Origin: Viridibacillus arvi
GTDB taxonomy: Bacteria > Bacillota > Bacilli > Bacillales_A > Planococcaceae
Reading direction: 5' to 3'
Length of the DNA: 64,000 nucleotides
Assembly: GCF_001274945.1 (NCBI RefSeq)
Contig: NZ_LILB01000001.1
Span: 1,613,111 to 1,677,110, forward strand
The position numbers and the translations under genes are program-made. Every line of letters begins with the position of its first letter. Position 1 is the first letter of the stretch. The notes under the pieces were generated by a model. It was not told the origin of the DNA. It worked only from the letters and a program-made list of their open reading frames with translations, and searched no databases. Below, piece after piece: positions 55,458 through 63,691 of this stretch.

Positions 55458-57122
55458 CTAGTTATCAGTTGCTACACGTAATATTTCTTCTGTCGTTGTT
55501 ACACCATCTGCCACCTTTAACAGTCCATCTTCTAATAATGTTCGATAGCCTTTGTTATACATTTCCTTTTTAATCGTTGCAATTCCTGCTTTATCTAGTA
55601 TCAATTCTTTTATATAATCATCGACTACGAGTATTTCATGAATTGCAAGTCGCCCTCTATATCCCGTCTTATTGCATGACGGACATCCTTTACCACGCTT
55701 TACTCTTTCAACATGTACATTATGTTTCAAAAAAATCTCCTGTTCTTGTAAAGATAAGTCATGATCCTCACCACAATCACGACAGACTCGTCTAACAAGA
55801 CGCTGCGCCACAACTCCGACAACCGAAGATGAAATTAAAAACGGCTCAATCCCCATATCAATCAATCTAGAGATAGATTCAACAGCACTATTCGTATGTA
55901 ATGTACTTAGTACTAAGTGGCCGGTTAAGGATGCACGAGTCGCTATTTGCGCTGTTTCTAAATCTCGAATCTCACCTATCATGACGATGTCTGGATCTTG
56001 ACGTAAAATAGATCTTAGGCCAGTAGCAAACGTCAATCCTATCTCTTCACGAACTTGAATTTGATTTACACCATCCATTTGATATTCAACAGGATCCTCA
56101 ACTGTCACGATATTGACATCTTCACCATTTAGATGATGCAATGTCGCAGATAATGTAGAAGATTTACCGGAACCAGTTGGACCTGTAATAAGTACAATTC
56201 CATTCGGTTTAGAAATTATTCCTTTAAAATGTTCTAAGTTATTATCTGAAAAACCCAGCTTTTGAATATCCCCGTGTGAATTATTCAAATCCAATACACG
56301 CATAACAACTTTTTCACCATAAATTGTAGGTAACGTAGATAATCGAATATCAATCGGGTGAAGATTAATATTGGCCTTTATTCGCCCATCCTGGGGTAAG
56401 CGATTTTCTGTAATATTCAAATTCCCCATAATTTTAATACGAGCGATAATCATATTTTGCATATGTTTTGGAAGGGAACGCTCGTTTTTTAATACACCAT
56501 CGATACGTAACCGAATACGTAGTTCTGTTTCATGTGGGTCAAAGTGAATATCACTAGCTCTTTGAACAACAGCATTCGAGATAATTTGGTTTACTAACTT
56601 AACAATAGGAGAATCGTCATCGAAAATTTCTGTTTCTTCATCTTTTTCTAATGGGATAAAATCATTCAACGCAGCATCCATTGTTTCCTGTAAATCATAG
56701 TATTTAGAAATAGAGCGATATAAATCATCCTTCGTTGCAATACTCGTCTCTATTTGGCAACCCGTCACCATACGAACTTCTTCAATAGCGAAATAATCCA
56801 TAGGATCAGCCATAGCAATGAGTAATTTATTCTTTTCACGCGTCAAAGGCATTAATAAAGAACGTTTAGCTAATTCTTTTGGTACTAGTTGAATGAGTTC
56901 CGGTTCAATTGCATATTGACTGATACTAATATGAGGTACGCCTAATTGGAACTCTAATACTTCAATTAATAGTTGCTCTGTTAGTAAATTTTCTCTAATT
57001 AGAAAATCTCCAAGTCTCTCATTTATATTTCTATTTTTTAGAGCATAATCTAACTGCTCCTGAGTAATTGCGTTAGCTTCAACTAATAAATCTCCGAGTC
57101 TTTTTCTTTTTACTTTACTCAT
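55458..57122 (-). CDS. pilB: Pilus extension ATPase PilB
   Basis: GspE/PilB-family ATPase of 554 residues that drives pilus assembly. The N-terminus (about 5-135) is an MshEN-like domain with two RLGD-type motifs (RLGDLLVEANAITQEQL and RLGDFLIRENLL), a fold that binds cyclic-di-GMP in other PilB/MshE proteins. The ATPase core has Walker A GPTGSGKSSTLSAT (about 315-328) and Walker B LRQDPDIVMIGEIRD. The tetracysteine zinc motif (CRDCG and CPSCNKTGYRGR, about 440-485) is intact. Confidence 0.95.
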   Translation of the reverse strand: MSKVKRKRLGDLLVEANAITQEQLDYALKNRNINERLGDFLIRENLLTEQLLIEVLEFQLGVPHISISQYAIEPELIQLVPKELAKRSLLMPLTREKNKLLIAMADPMDYFAIEEVRMVTGCQIETSIATKDDLYRSISKYYDLQETMDAALNDFIPLEKDEETEIFDDDSPIVKLVNQIISNAVVQRASDIHFDPHETELRIRLRIDGVLKNERSLPKHMQNMIIARIKIMGNLNITENRLPQDGRIKANINLHPIDIRLSTLPTIYGEKVVMRVLDLNNSHGDIQKLGFSDNNLEHFKGIISKPNGIVLITGPTGSGKSSTLSATLHHLNGEDVNIVTVEDPVEYQMDGVNQIQVREEIGLTFATGLRSILRQDPDIVMIGEIRDLETAQIATRASLTGHLVLSTLHTNSAVESISRLIDMGIEPFLISSSVVGVVAQRLVRRVCRDCGEDHDLSLQEQEIFLKHNVHVERVKRGKGCPSCNKTGYRGRLAIHEILVVDDYIKELILDKAGIATIKKEMYNKGYRTLLEDGLLKVADGVTTTEEILRVATDN

Positions 57123-57145
57123 TTTCCCCTCACCTCTTCGCCACC

Positions 57146-58459
57146 TTATTTAGTACCAGGTGTAACAATATCTCCTGTTTCGGTATAGTAGCTTCCTTCG
57201 GGAACAGGACTACCATTTTTACTAACAGTTGCTTTTTTTCGTTTCGTAGTTGTTGGTTTGCAGATATCTGAGGTATCATCCGCGTTACATTCTTCTGAAA
57301 CTTCCTCTTCGCTTGTAGAATTCAAATCAACCGGTGTTTGTTTTGATGACAGCTCAATGATTTCATTTTGTGGAGCATAGTAATTTTGACTAATTAATTC
57401 TGTTTTTTCATTTCCATCATCAATAGTGACTGTTCGATAAATCAATAGTTGAAGACCTGACACTGGTTGTTGAGCTATCTCTCTTTCTCCTTCTTCTAAA
57501 TAAGAAGAATATCGATAAATAGTACGGGGTTTAACATTCTTTTTATCCTCTTCAAAAACGGACACTTTTGGATTACCTCTTAGTGAATATAGTTCAATTT
57601 TTAATTCACCTGATTTTACTGTAGCAACAATTTTCGCCGGTACTTTACTATGGGATACAAATCGAAAATCTCTTTTAAATATTGGATTAACAACAGCTTC
57701 ATACCCAGGATTTACATATCTTGGAACTTCGTTGGCTTGATGCCTTTCCAATATTTCAAAGCTACTTTGCACTACTGCACTATGCAAAGCTGATGCTACA
57801 ATCGTCGTTGCACTTTCATTGTTAGAGGTATTGGCTATTAGTTCATTAAATGAAACTTCATTTTCTGGCTCAATTAAATAACCATTGAATTGATTAACAA
57901 TTTTCGAAATTTCTGCGATTTGACTCTCACTCAAAGCTATCGTTTCAAAGGAAATTCGTTCAGCATGATCGATTGATATATCTTTAACTTCAACCTTAAT
58001 TGGTAAACTCTTCAGATAAGACGCCGCTTCAAGAATTTGAGTAATTAGATTTTCATCTTTTATATTTGTTTGGTTTTCAACTTTCTCTTTTAAAGTAGGA
58101 TTTGCCTCTACAATTAAAGGCTCATGTACAATACGTTTCTTTTCCCAAAACGCATACCAGGGCTTATCTATACTAAGTTCATATTGCTTAATAGAAGCAT
58201 CTATATCGAAGTGAAAATCTTCTCCAGTCAGTAAAATCTCTTTTTCCCCTACCGTTATCAATATTTCACTACCTTGCCATGTATCAGTAGCTGCATTTAA
58301 CTTTTCTTTCATATCCTCCTTAGATAAGTTCTCTATAGAAACATCCCCTATAGTAGAACCCTTAGGAGCAGCTAATGCTTTATCCCCATAATATTCAAAT
58401 GAAACAAGAAAACCGAATACTAGCAGAGTAATTATTGTTATTTTCGTAAATAACCTCAT
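57146..58459 (-). CDS. Exported VanW-like protein heading the pilus operon
   Basis: Protein of 437 residues with an N-terminal signal or anchor helix (about 3-30). Middle region resembles peptidoglycan-binding domains of YoaR-type proteins (about 35-190), followed by a VanW-like domain (about 190-300; VVASALHSAVVQSSFEILERH and EVPRYVNPGYEAVV fit the pattern). The C-terminus has a charged, Glu/Thr/Lys-rich tail with two cysteines and ends KNGSPVPEGSYYTET. It is the first gene of the pilus operon, 23 bp before pilB. VanW proteins have no settled function; here a cell-wall role in letting the pilus through peptidoglycan is an inference from position. Confidence 0.7.
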   Translation of the reverse strand: MRLFTKITIITLLVFGFLVSFEYYGDKALAAPKGSTIGDVSIENLSKEDMKEKLNAATDTWQGSEILITVGEKEILLTGEDFHFDIDASIKQYELSIDKPWYAFWEKKRIVHEPLIVEANPTLKEKVENQTNIKDENLITQILEAASYLKSLPIKVEVKDISIDHAERISFETIALSESQIAEISKIVNQFNGYLIEPENEVSFNELIANTSNNESATTIVASALHSAVVQSSFEILERHQANEVPRYVNPGYEAVVNPIFKRDFRFVSHSKVPAKIVATVKSGELKIELYSLRGNPKVSVFEEDKKNVKPRTIYRYSSYLEEGEREIAQQPVSGLQLLIYRTVTIDDGNEKTELISQNYYAPQNEIIELSSKQTPVDLNSTSEEEVSEECNADDTSDICKPTTTKRKKATVSKNGSPVPEGSYYTETGDIVTPGTK

Positions 58460-58766
58460 ATTCTAATTCTCCTATTATAGATATTTTTGTATATACGTAT
58501 TACCTAAACTATAAAATAGATTATAAATAAAAATTATCCAAAAAGATACGACTTATATCACAAATTATAATTAATTTCACATATTATAATTAAAAATATA
58601 TGCTATATATCACATAAGAAGGTATGATATAAGTGTATAGTTCAATCTAAAAAACAGGTTATTTGAACCATTCATATTTACATATTACTTCTCTATTAAT
58701 ATTTTATTTATCACCTCATATTGTTGAAAAATATATTCCATCAATCATACGAAAGAGGTTTTAAAA
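58460..58766. promoter_or_regulatory. Divergent control region between the pilus operon and the minor pilin operon
   Basis: About 307 AT-rich bases without a gene. Two near-identical direct repeats TCACAAATTATAATTAA and TCACATATTATAATTAA lie at about 58559-58592, with a third partial TATATCACATAAG nearby. TATGATATAAG at about 58622-58633 could be a -10 region for the plus-strand operon. The repeats could be an operator, but no known regulator site was recognised. Confidence 0.4.
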
Positions 58767-59192
58767 ATGATGAAATTCTATAAGCCTTTACATTCAAACG
58801 AAAAAGGATTCACACTAATTGAAGTCTTGGCATCTTTCGTTATATTAGTAATTCTACTAACAGCCTTTTTTACCTTCTTTATCCAAACAGCAAAAACGGG
58901 AAAAAACTCAGAAAATATTGTAGATGCGACATATATCGCACAATCAGAAATGGAAAAAGCCTATGCAGTTAGTAAAAAGGTGAGTAATCCGGAAGAAGCC
59001 ATTAAAAGTTTAGGCTATACTCTTGAAGCTAATGGGGTCGATTTCATTAAAACAGAAGCTAGAAATACTATTAAATTAAAGCTTAAAAAAAACACAAATG
59101 CACCTAACTTAACGAACATCATTATTACTGTCTATGAAAACAAAGAGATTACTCCGAAAGCACAAATGGAAAATGTATTCGTATGGAAGTGA
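58767..59192 (+). CDS. Minor pilin-like protein 1
   Basis: Prepilin-like protein of 141 residues: leader MMKFYKPLHSNEKG then FTLIEVLASFVILVILL, with cleavage after Gly14 and Glu at +5. The remainder is a short globular part with few features. First gene of the three-gene plus-strand operon; the ATG follows AGAGG. PilV/PilW-type minor pilins prime pilus assembly and could fit, but the exact subtype cannot be told. Confidence 0.83.
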   Translation: MMKFYKPLHSNEKGFTLIEVLASFVILVILLTAFFTFFIQTAKTGKNSENIVDATYIAQSEMEKAYAVSKKVSNPEEAIKSLGYTLEANGVDFIKTEARNTIKLKLKKNTNAPNLTNIIITVYENKEITPKAQMENVFVWK

Positions 59193-59200
59193 GGTAAACA

Positions 59201-59620
59201 ATGATGAAAATAGTAACTAACGAAAAAGGTGTAACATTAGTAGAAATACTTGCTACGATTGTCATAACTGCTATAGTTGCTACTTTAATATTCAACGTTC
59301 AATTGTCCAGTTCTAAACAATACGACAAACAATTAAATAAAAATCAGCAACTTAATGAGGTTTCATATGTCTTAAAAGTCATTACAAAAGAAATGAGAAA
59401 AACAACTGATATTAGCTCTATTAATACTGGAATCAAAATAAAAAACGATGAATATAAATTTGATGTAAATACAAATAGCATCATCAAAAACCACGAGCCC
59501 TTCGCCACTAATATTGGCGAATTTATGGTTGAATACAAAGATAATTCTTGGAATATCAAAATAAAAAATCTTGATGGCAAAACTGTTGAAACAAAAATAG
59601 TCGTTAGGAGTGGAAGCTAA
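59201..59620 (+). CDS. Minor pilin-like protein 2
   Basis: Prepilin-like protein of 139 residues: leader MMKIVTNEKG then VTLVEILATIVITAIVATLI, with cleavage after Gly10 and Glu at +5. It resembles the PilW/GspJ type in layout. GAGGTAA lies before the ATG. Its last base overlaps the first of the next gene, implying coupled translation. Confidence 0.82.
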   Translation: MMKIVTNEKGVTLVEILATIVITAIVATLIFNVQLSSSKQYDKQLNKNQQLNEVSYVLKVITKEMRKTTDISSINTGIKIKNDEYKFDVNTNSIIKNHEPFATNIGEFMVEYKDNSWNIKIKNLDGKTVETKIVVRSGS

Positions 59621-61080
59621 TGAGAAAATTATATAAACATAACCACACTTTAAAAAATGAAAATGGCTATACTCTAATTATCGTCCTTATGGTACTTGTT
59701 GTTATGTCGATACTTGGTATTTCATTGATGAGCGTTACTGCAACAACAATGAAGCAATCTTCAGGTGAACGTACAGATCAATCAGTCTACTATATTGCAG
59801 AAGCAGGTATTGTACAAAAAAGAGAAGAACTTAATAACAAAGTGAACGATGCTTTCATTTCCACTAAAAATCACTATGAAACTTTAACTAATAAAGAAAA
59901 ATTAAAGTTTAATTTCAAAGACTATTTTTACACTCAAGCTGAGCAAAATATTGCAAGCTCAACAGTCAATCAGTTTAGCAATTATGAAGAACATTTTGGC
60001 AAAAAACCGAAATCAACAATAATATTAACTAAAGATAAAGATGACTCTAAAAAATACTATATAAAATCAACTGGTGAAATTGGAGGCAAAAAAAGAACGG
60101 TAACACAAGAATATATTGTATATTTAGTTGTTGAAACAACTCCAACACCTGAGACATATACACCTAAATATGCAGTTCATGTCAAAAATACTATCTCATT
60201 ATCAGGTAGCGCTAATATTTATGGGGCAGATATTGCAACCGAATCACCTAATCCAGGGAGTATAGATATTCCTTCGCATTATAGCCATAAACCTAAAGCA
60301 GACCTTAACACTCCTATTGATATCGAGTTACCTTCTTTCCCAGAGGAGAATTTCAAAAATTTAGAGCAATTAAAATACCCTAATAATGAGGAAGTCAAAA
60401 AAAATGACTCCAATAAAACGAGAGTTATACAAGATGGCGATTTATTAATTAATCACTACCTTACTGACAAATATACACTTAATATGACAGATAATATGAA
60501 ATTCAAAAATATCATACTATCTAGTAACTATTCATTAACGATCAATGTTGGTAATACAGACAAGTCCCTACTAGTAGACCACTTAAATATTGAAAATGGA
60601 CATATAAAGATTATAGGTTCTGGAAAATTAACTATTTATGTGAAAGATAAAATAACAACAAACTCTTCAAGTACAGTAAACAACAATGGGAGTATATCCA
60701 AACTAAAAGTGTATTACAAAGGAAATAATGCAATAAACATGGCTGGTGATCAAAGAATCTATGGATCACTATACGCAAAAAATGCCAATATTAAATTCGG
60801 AGGTAGCGGAGGATTCCAAGGGGATATTTATTCTGGAGGAAGTAAAGTTGAATTAGATGGAGCTTCTTCAGCCATTACTAAAGTATTTTTCGCACCAAAC
60901 GCAGATATTACTTTATCAGGTAGTGGAAATATTACTGGAGCAGTGATTGCAAAATCCTTTACTGCTTCAGGTGGAGCATATGTTCAATACGCTTCCTCTA
61001 ACCCTATACCTATTGAAACAGTTCCGTCTTATGATGACCCTAAACAACTATCCTCTCAAGGAGCTTTAATAGAAGAGTAA
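59620..61080 (+). CDS. PilX/GspK-like minor pilin fused to a beta-helix-like domain
   Basis: Protein of 486 residues. Leader MRKLYKHNHTLKNENG then YTLIIVLMVLVVMSILGISL; the +5 residue is Ile instead of Glu, a feature of GspK/PilX tip subunits. A PilX-like N-terminal region (about 17-165) continues into about 300 residues of short repeating strands (VHVKNTISLSGSANIYG, AKNANIKFGGSGGFQGDIY, APNADITLSGSGNITG) that resemble a right-handed beta-helix, as in DUF7305-type pilus proteins. The large domain would be surface-exposed at the pilus tip if the GspK analogy holds. Confidence 0.75.
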   Translation: MRKLYKHNHTLKNENGYTLIIVLMVLVVMSILGISLMSVTATTMKQSSGERTDQSVYYIAEAGIVQKREELNNKVNDAFISTKNHYETLTNKEKLKFNFKDYFYTQAEQNIASSTVNQFSNYEEHFGKKPKSTIILTKDKDDSKKYYIKSTGEIGGKKRTVTQEYIVYLVVETTPTPETYTPKYAVHVKNTISLSGSANIYGADIATESPNPGSIDIPSHYSHKPKADLNTPIDIELPSFPEENFKNLEQLKYPNNEEVKKNDSNKTRVIQDGDLLINHYLTDKYTLNMTDNMKFKNIILSSNYSLTINVGNTDKSLLVDHLNIENGHIKIIGSGKLTIYVKDKITTNSSSTVNNNGSISKLKVYYKGNNAINMAGDQRIYGSLYAKNANIKFGGSGGFQGDIYSGGSKVELDGASSAITKVFFAPNADITLSGSGNITGAVIAKSFTASGGAYVQYASSNPIPIETVPSYDDPKQLSSQGALIEE

Positions 61081-61131
61081 AGTAGTAGTATAAATTTAAA
61101 AGTAAAGATTTATACTGCTATAGAATTTAAA

Positions 61132-61175
61132 AAGAGGCGTTTCAAAGTCAATACCACAACTTTGAAACACCTCTT
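61132..61175. terminator. Terminator between the minor pilin operon and the PilO remnant
   Basis: AAGAGGCGTTTCAAAGT (61132-61148) pairs with ACTTTGAAACACCTCTT (61159-61175) with one mismatch. The minus strand continues with TTTTTAAATT; the plus strand continues with AATCATTTTG, so it works best in the minus direction but may serve both. Confidence 0.8.
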
Positions 61176-61198
61176 AATCATTTTGCTAAATATTTTTT

Positions 61199-61741
61199 CT
61201 AATACGACTTATCCTTACAATAGAAAGTCGTTAACTGTAATGTCGTTTGAATGCTTTCTTTTATACCATTTGAATCTGCTTCTCCGTTTGGTACTGAAAA
61301 GTACACTTTGTCTAGACGGACGATATGATCTAATCTTTCTACTTCTTTTATAAAGTCATAAACATCATCATAATTTGGAGAGACTAACATTACATCAAAT
61401 GTTATACATTCAGGCTTAAGTGAGGAAGTTACAGATGCATTAGTACATACGGGAGTTGCAAACTGAGTTTCCTCTACATGTTGATTAACTGATGAAGGAT
61501 TAGATGATAATGTTTCATCAGTAGTTATTGATTCGCTACTATGATTCGTTAGTCCTTCTACTAATTCTTTTCCAAACAAATTAGTTAATGAAATGGTTAC
61601 ATCATTTTTGATAACAATACGATCAACCTTCGTGATTGTTAGCTGTTCAATATTCCGGAGTGCACGAAGAACCTTTTCTAACTGTCTACTCCCAGGATCT
61701 TTGTTTAGAAATTCTAATTGATTGATTTTAAGTACATCCTC
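61199..61741 (-). pseudogene. Remnant of a second pilO gene
   Basis: The minus-strand frame is open from an in-frame TGA at 61744 to 61199 (about 180 codons). The C-terminal part (FDVMLVSPNYDDVYDFIKEV, ESIQTTLQLTTFYCKDKS) matches the end of PilO at 50244-50954 (ESLQATVQLTVFYYEGS), and the upstream part (KINQLEFLNKDPGSRQ, VLRALRNIEQLTITKVDRIV) matches PilO residues about 75-105. The membrane helix and coiled coil are missing, and no normal start codon is present before a TTG at 61579. The likeliest reading is a duplicated, N-terminally truncated pilO. An expressed shorter form from TTG cannot be excluded. Confidence 0.62.
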
Positions 61742-61854
61742 TCATTTTTAATCCACGTTTTCTTTGCTCATTTTCAACAGTATATTAATAGTAGTCAGGC
61801 ATTCATATGTAAAAAATATTTAACTAATATGTATTCTGCTAATCATTATATGTT

Positions 61855-61894
61855 GCAATAGCTAAGAGAATTCTAGGAATCTCTTAGCTATTGT
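61855..61894. terminator. Hairpin downstream of the diguanylate cyclase gene
   Basis: CAATAGCTAAGAGA and TCTCTTAGCTATTG form a 14-bp perfect stem abutting the cyclase stop codon. On the minus strand it is not followed by a T-run; on the plus strand TTTATGTCTTT follows. It may be an mRNA-stabilising or weak terminator element. Confidence 0.6.
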
Positions 61895-63604
61895 TTATGT
61901 CTTTAGATACTCCGCTACGCGATTACGCCCTTTTTGTTTAGCTCCTACATACAAAGCCCTATCAGCATTTCTTATTAGTGCCATTGGTTTATCACAATCT
62001 TCAGGAGCAGTTGAAACACCTACACTTGTCGTGATTGTGACATGTTCTTTTATGTGATTCAAACTCAAATCTGATCCAATTTCAAATAACTTAAGTTGTA
62101 CATTCATACGTATTTCTTCGGCTAAGTGGAGTGCCTCGCCTTTAGACATATTCGGAAGTAAAATAACAAATTCCTCACCGCCAAATCTAGCTAATAATCC
62201 TTTACCTTCCACTTCTTCCTCTAAAGTACGAGCGAAGTCACATAAAATGCTATTACCACTTTGATGACCATACGTATCATTTATAAGTTTGAAATGATCA
62301 ATATCGAGCATGATTAACGATAGCTGGCGTATTTCCCCGTCCATTAATTCTTGCATTTTAATTGTAAGTTGTTCTTCGAAATACCTGTAATTATATAACC
62401 CAGTTAAACCACAGCGTTCACTTTTGTTCAATGTCGCCTCAATATACCGCGACCGCTCCACGGAAACAGCAAAATAAGAACAGAGTATGTCCAATATACG
62501 AATTTTATATTCTTCAAAGAATTTTTTCTTATTAGAAGCTAATAATAAAATCCCTACCATTTTTTGATTTCTTGAGATTGGCATCATTACTATACTTTGT
62601 GTGGCAAAAGGCAAAAAACCTATCCCCATATCTATCCATTCGGACTGTTGATTGTAAACAATTGTTTGTTCTGTGTTCATTATTTCTTTGATAGGCGTTT
62701 TCAAAATATTTTCATGAGAGATATTAACTGCTTTAGCTACTCCATTTTCATGTGATCTAAGGAATTGTAGCTGACCATTCACAATATCGATAATGTAAGC
62801 ATGATTTACAGGCATAATTTCAATAGTTTTATCCATAAATAAATCCACAACTTCATCACTCGTTAAGCGATCCCCTAATTGATGACCAAAATGTGCAGCC
62901 AACGATAGGTATTCATTTACTCTTTCTGATGTACTATACAGTCTTAAAATTTGAGTCACTATTAAAAATGGCAACCCAAGTAAAACAAATGCTATCGGCC
63001 CTACATATTCCGACAGTAGATATAGTGTTAACCCCATAGGAAAAGTAAATAGCATACTATTATAATCCCAATAATCATCTTTTGTTAGAAATGGAGCTCT
63101 TTTCTTCATGACGATTAAACTCAATTTTAGTAATACATGATTCACAAATGTATTCATAAATAAATACACCATTCCGAATAAGACTATATGAGGAATGCTA
63201 AGCGAACCAAATTCCCCACCAATTACGATATAAAATAAACCACTGATGAAAGATACGAGGAAAAACATTATCGAATTCCAAGGTAAGCGGTAGAGACTTA
63301 ACTTAAGTAACTTAGCACGGTATAAAAATGGTATAAGTGCAATTTGGAATATAATCAACTCTATAAATAAACCATATTTCAAAAAAACCGCTAAGTTTAC
63401 CCATTGCATAAAAAATAAAGGAACCCCGTTTATAACAAAGGGAAAAATGGCTGTTATGATTGCCAATACTATGAACCCTATTAACTCAGACCAATCAATA
63501 TACGTTGGTGGAGGGAAATAGTGGTATACCATATATAAACTAATTGGTACAGTTGCCAACCATACTGCAAATACGGTCCATCTAAACTTTAGTGATAAAT
63601 TCAC
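61895..63604 (-). CDS. Membrane-bound diguanylate cyclase (GAF-GGDEF)
   Basis: Protein of 569 residues predicted to make cyclic-di-GMP. About eight N-terminal membrane segments (about 1-215) precede a GAF-like domain (about 235-385) and a C-terminal GGDEF domain (about 395-567; GLTGLYNYRYF start, LDIDHFKLINDTYGH, active loop RFGGEEF near 474). The active motif is intact, so it should be catalytic. No RxxD inhibitory site is seen in front of the loop. It lies between the pilus locus and folC, suggesting but not proving a role in pilus control through PilB. Confidence 0.88.
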   Translation of the reverse strand: MNLSLKFRWTVFAVWLATVPISLYMVYHYFPPPTYIDWSELIGFIVLAIITAIFPFVINGVPLFFMQWVNLAVFLKYGLFIELIIFQIALIPFLYRAKLLKLSLYRLPWNSIMFFLVSFISGLFYIVIGGEFGSLSIPHIVLFGMVYLFMNTFVNHVLLKLSLIVMKKRAPFLTKDDYWDYNSMLFTFPMGLTLYLLSEYVGPIAFVLLGLPFLIVTQILRLYSTSERVNEYLSLAAHFGHQLGDRLTSDEVVDLFMDKTIEIMPVNHAYIIDIVNGQLQFLRSHENGVAKAVNISHENILKTPIKEIMNTEQTIVYNQQSEWIDMGIGFLPFATQSIVMMPISRNQKMVGILLLASNKKKFFEEYKIRILDILCSYFAVSVERSRYIEATLNKSERCGLTGLYNYRYFEEQLTIKMQELMDGEIRQLSLIMLDIDHFKLINDTYGHQSGNSILCDFARTLEEEVEGKGLLARFGGEEFVILLPNMSKGEALHLAEEIRMNVQLKLFEIGSDLSLNHIKEHVTITTSVGVSTAPEDCDKPMALIRNADRALYVGAKQKGRNRVAEYLKT

Positions 63605-63691
63605 TTCTCACACCTCTCATCGTGAGTATTTATGCCTACTTTTAAGCAATTATAGCAAATCACTTCACTAAAGTCATCCATTTAATGTAAT

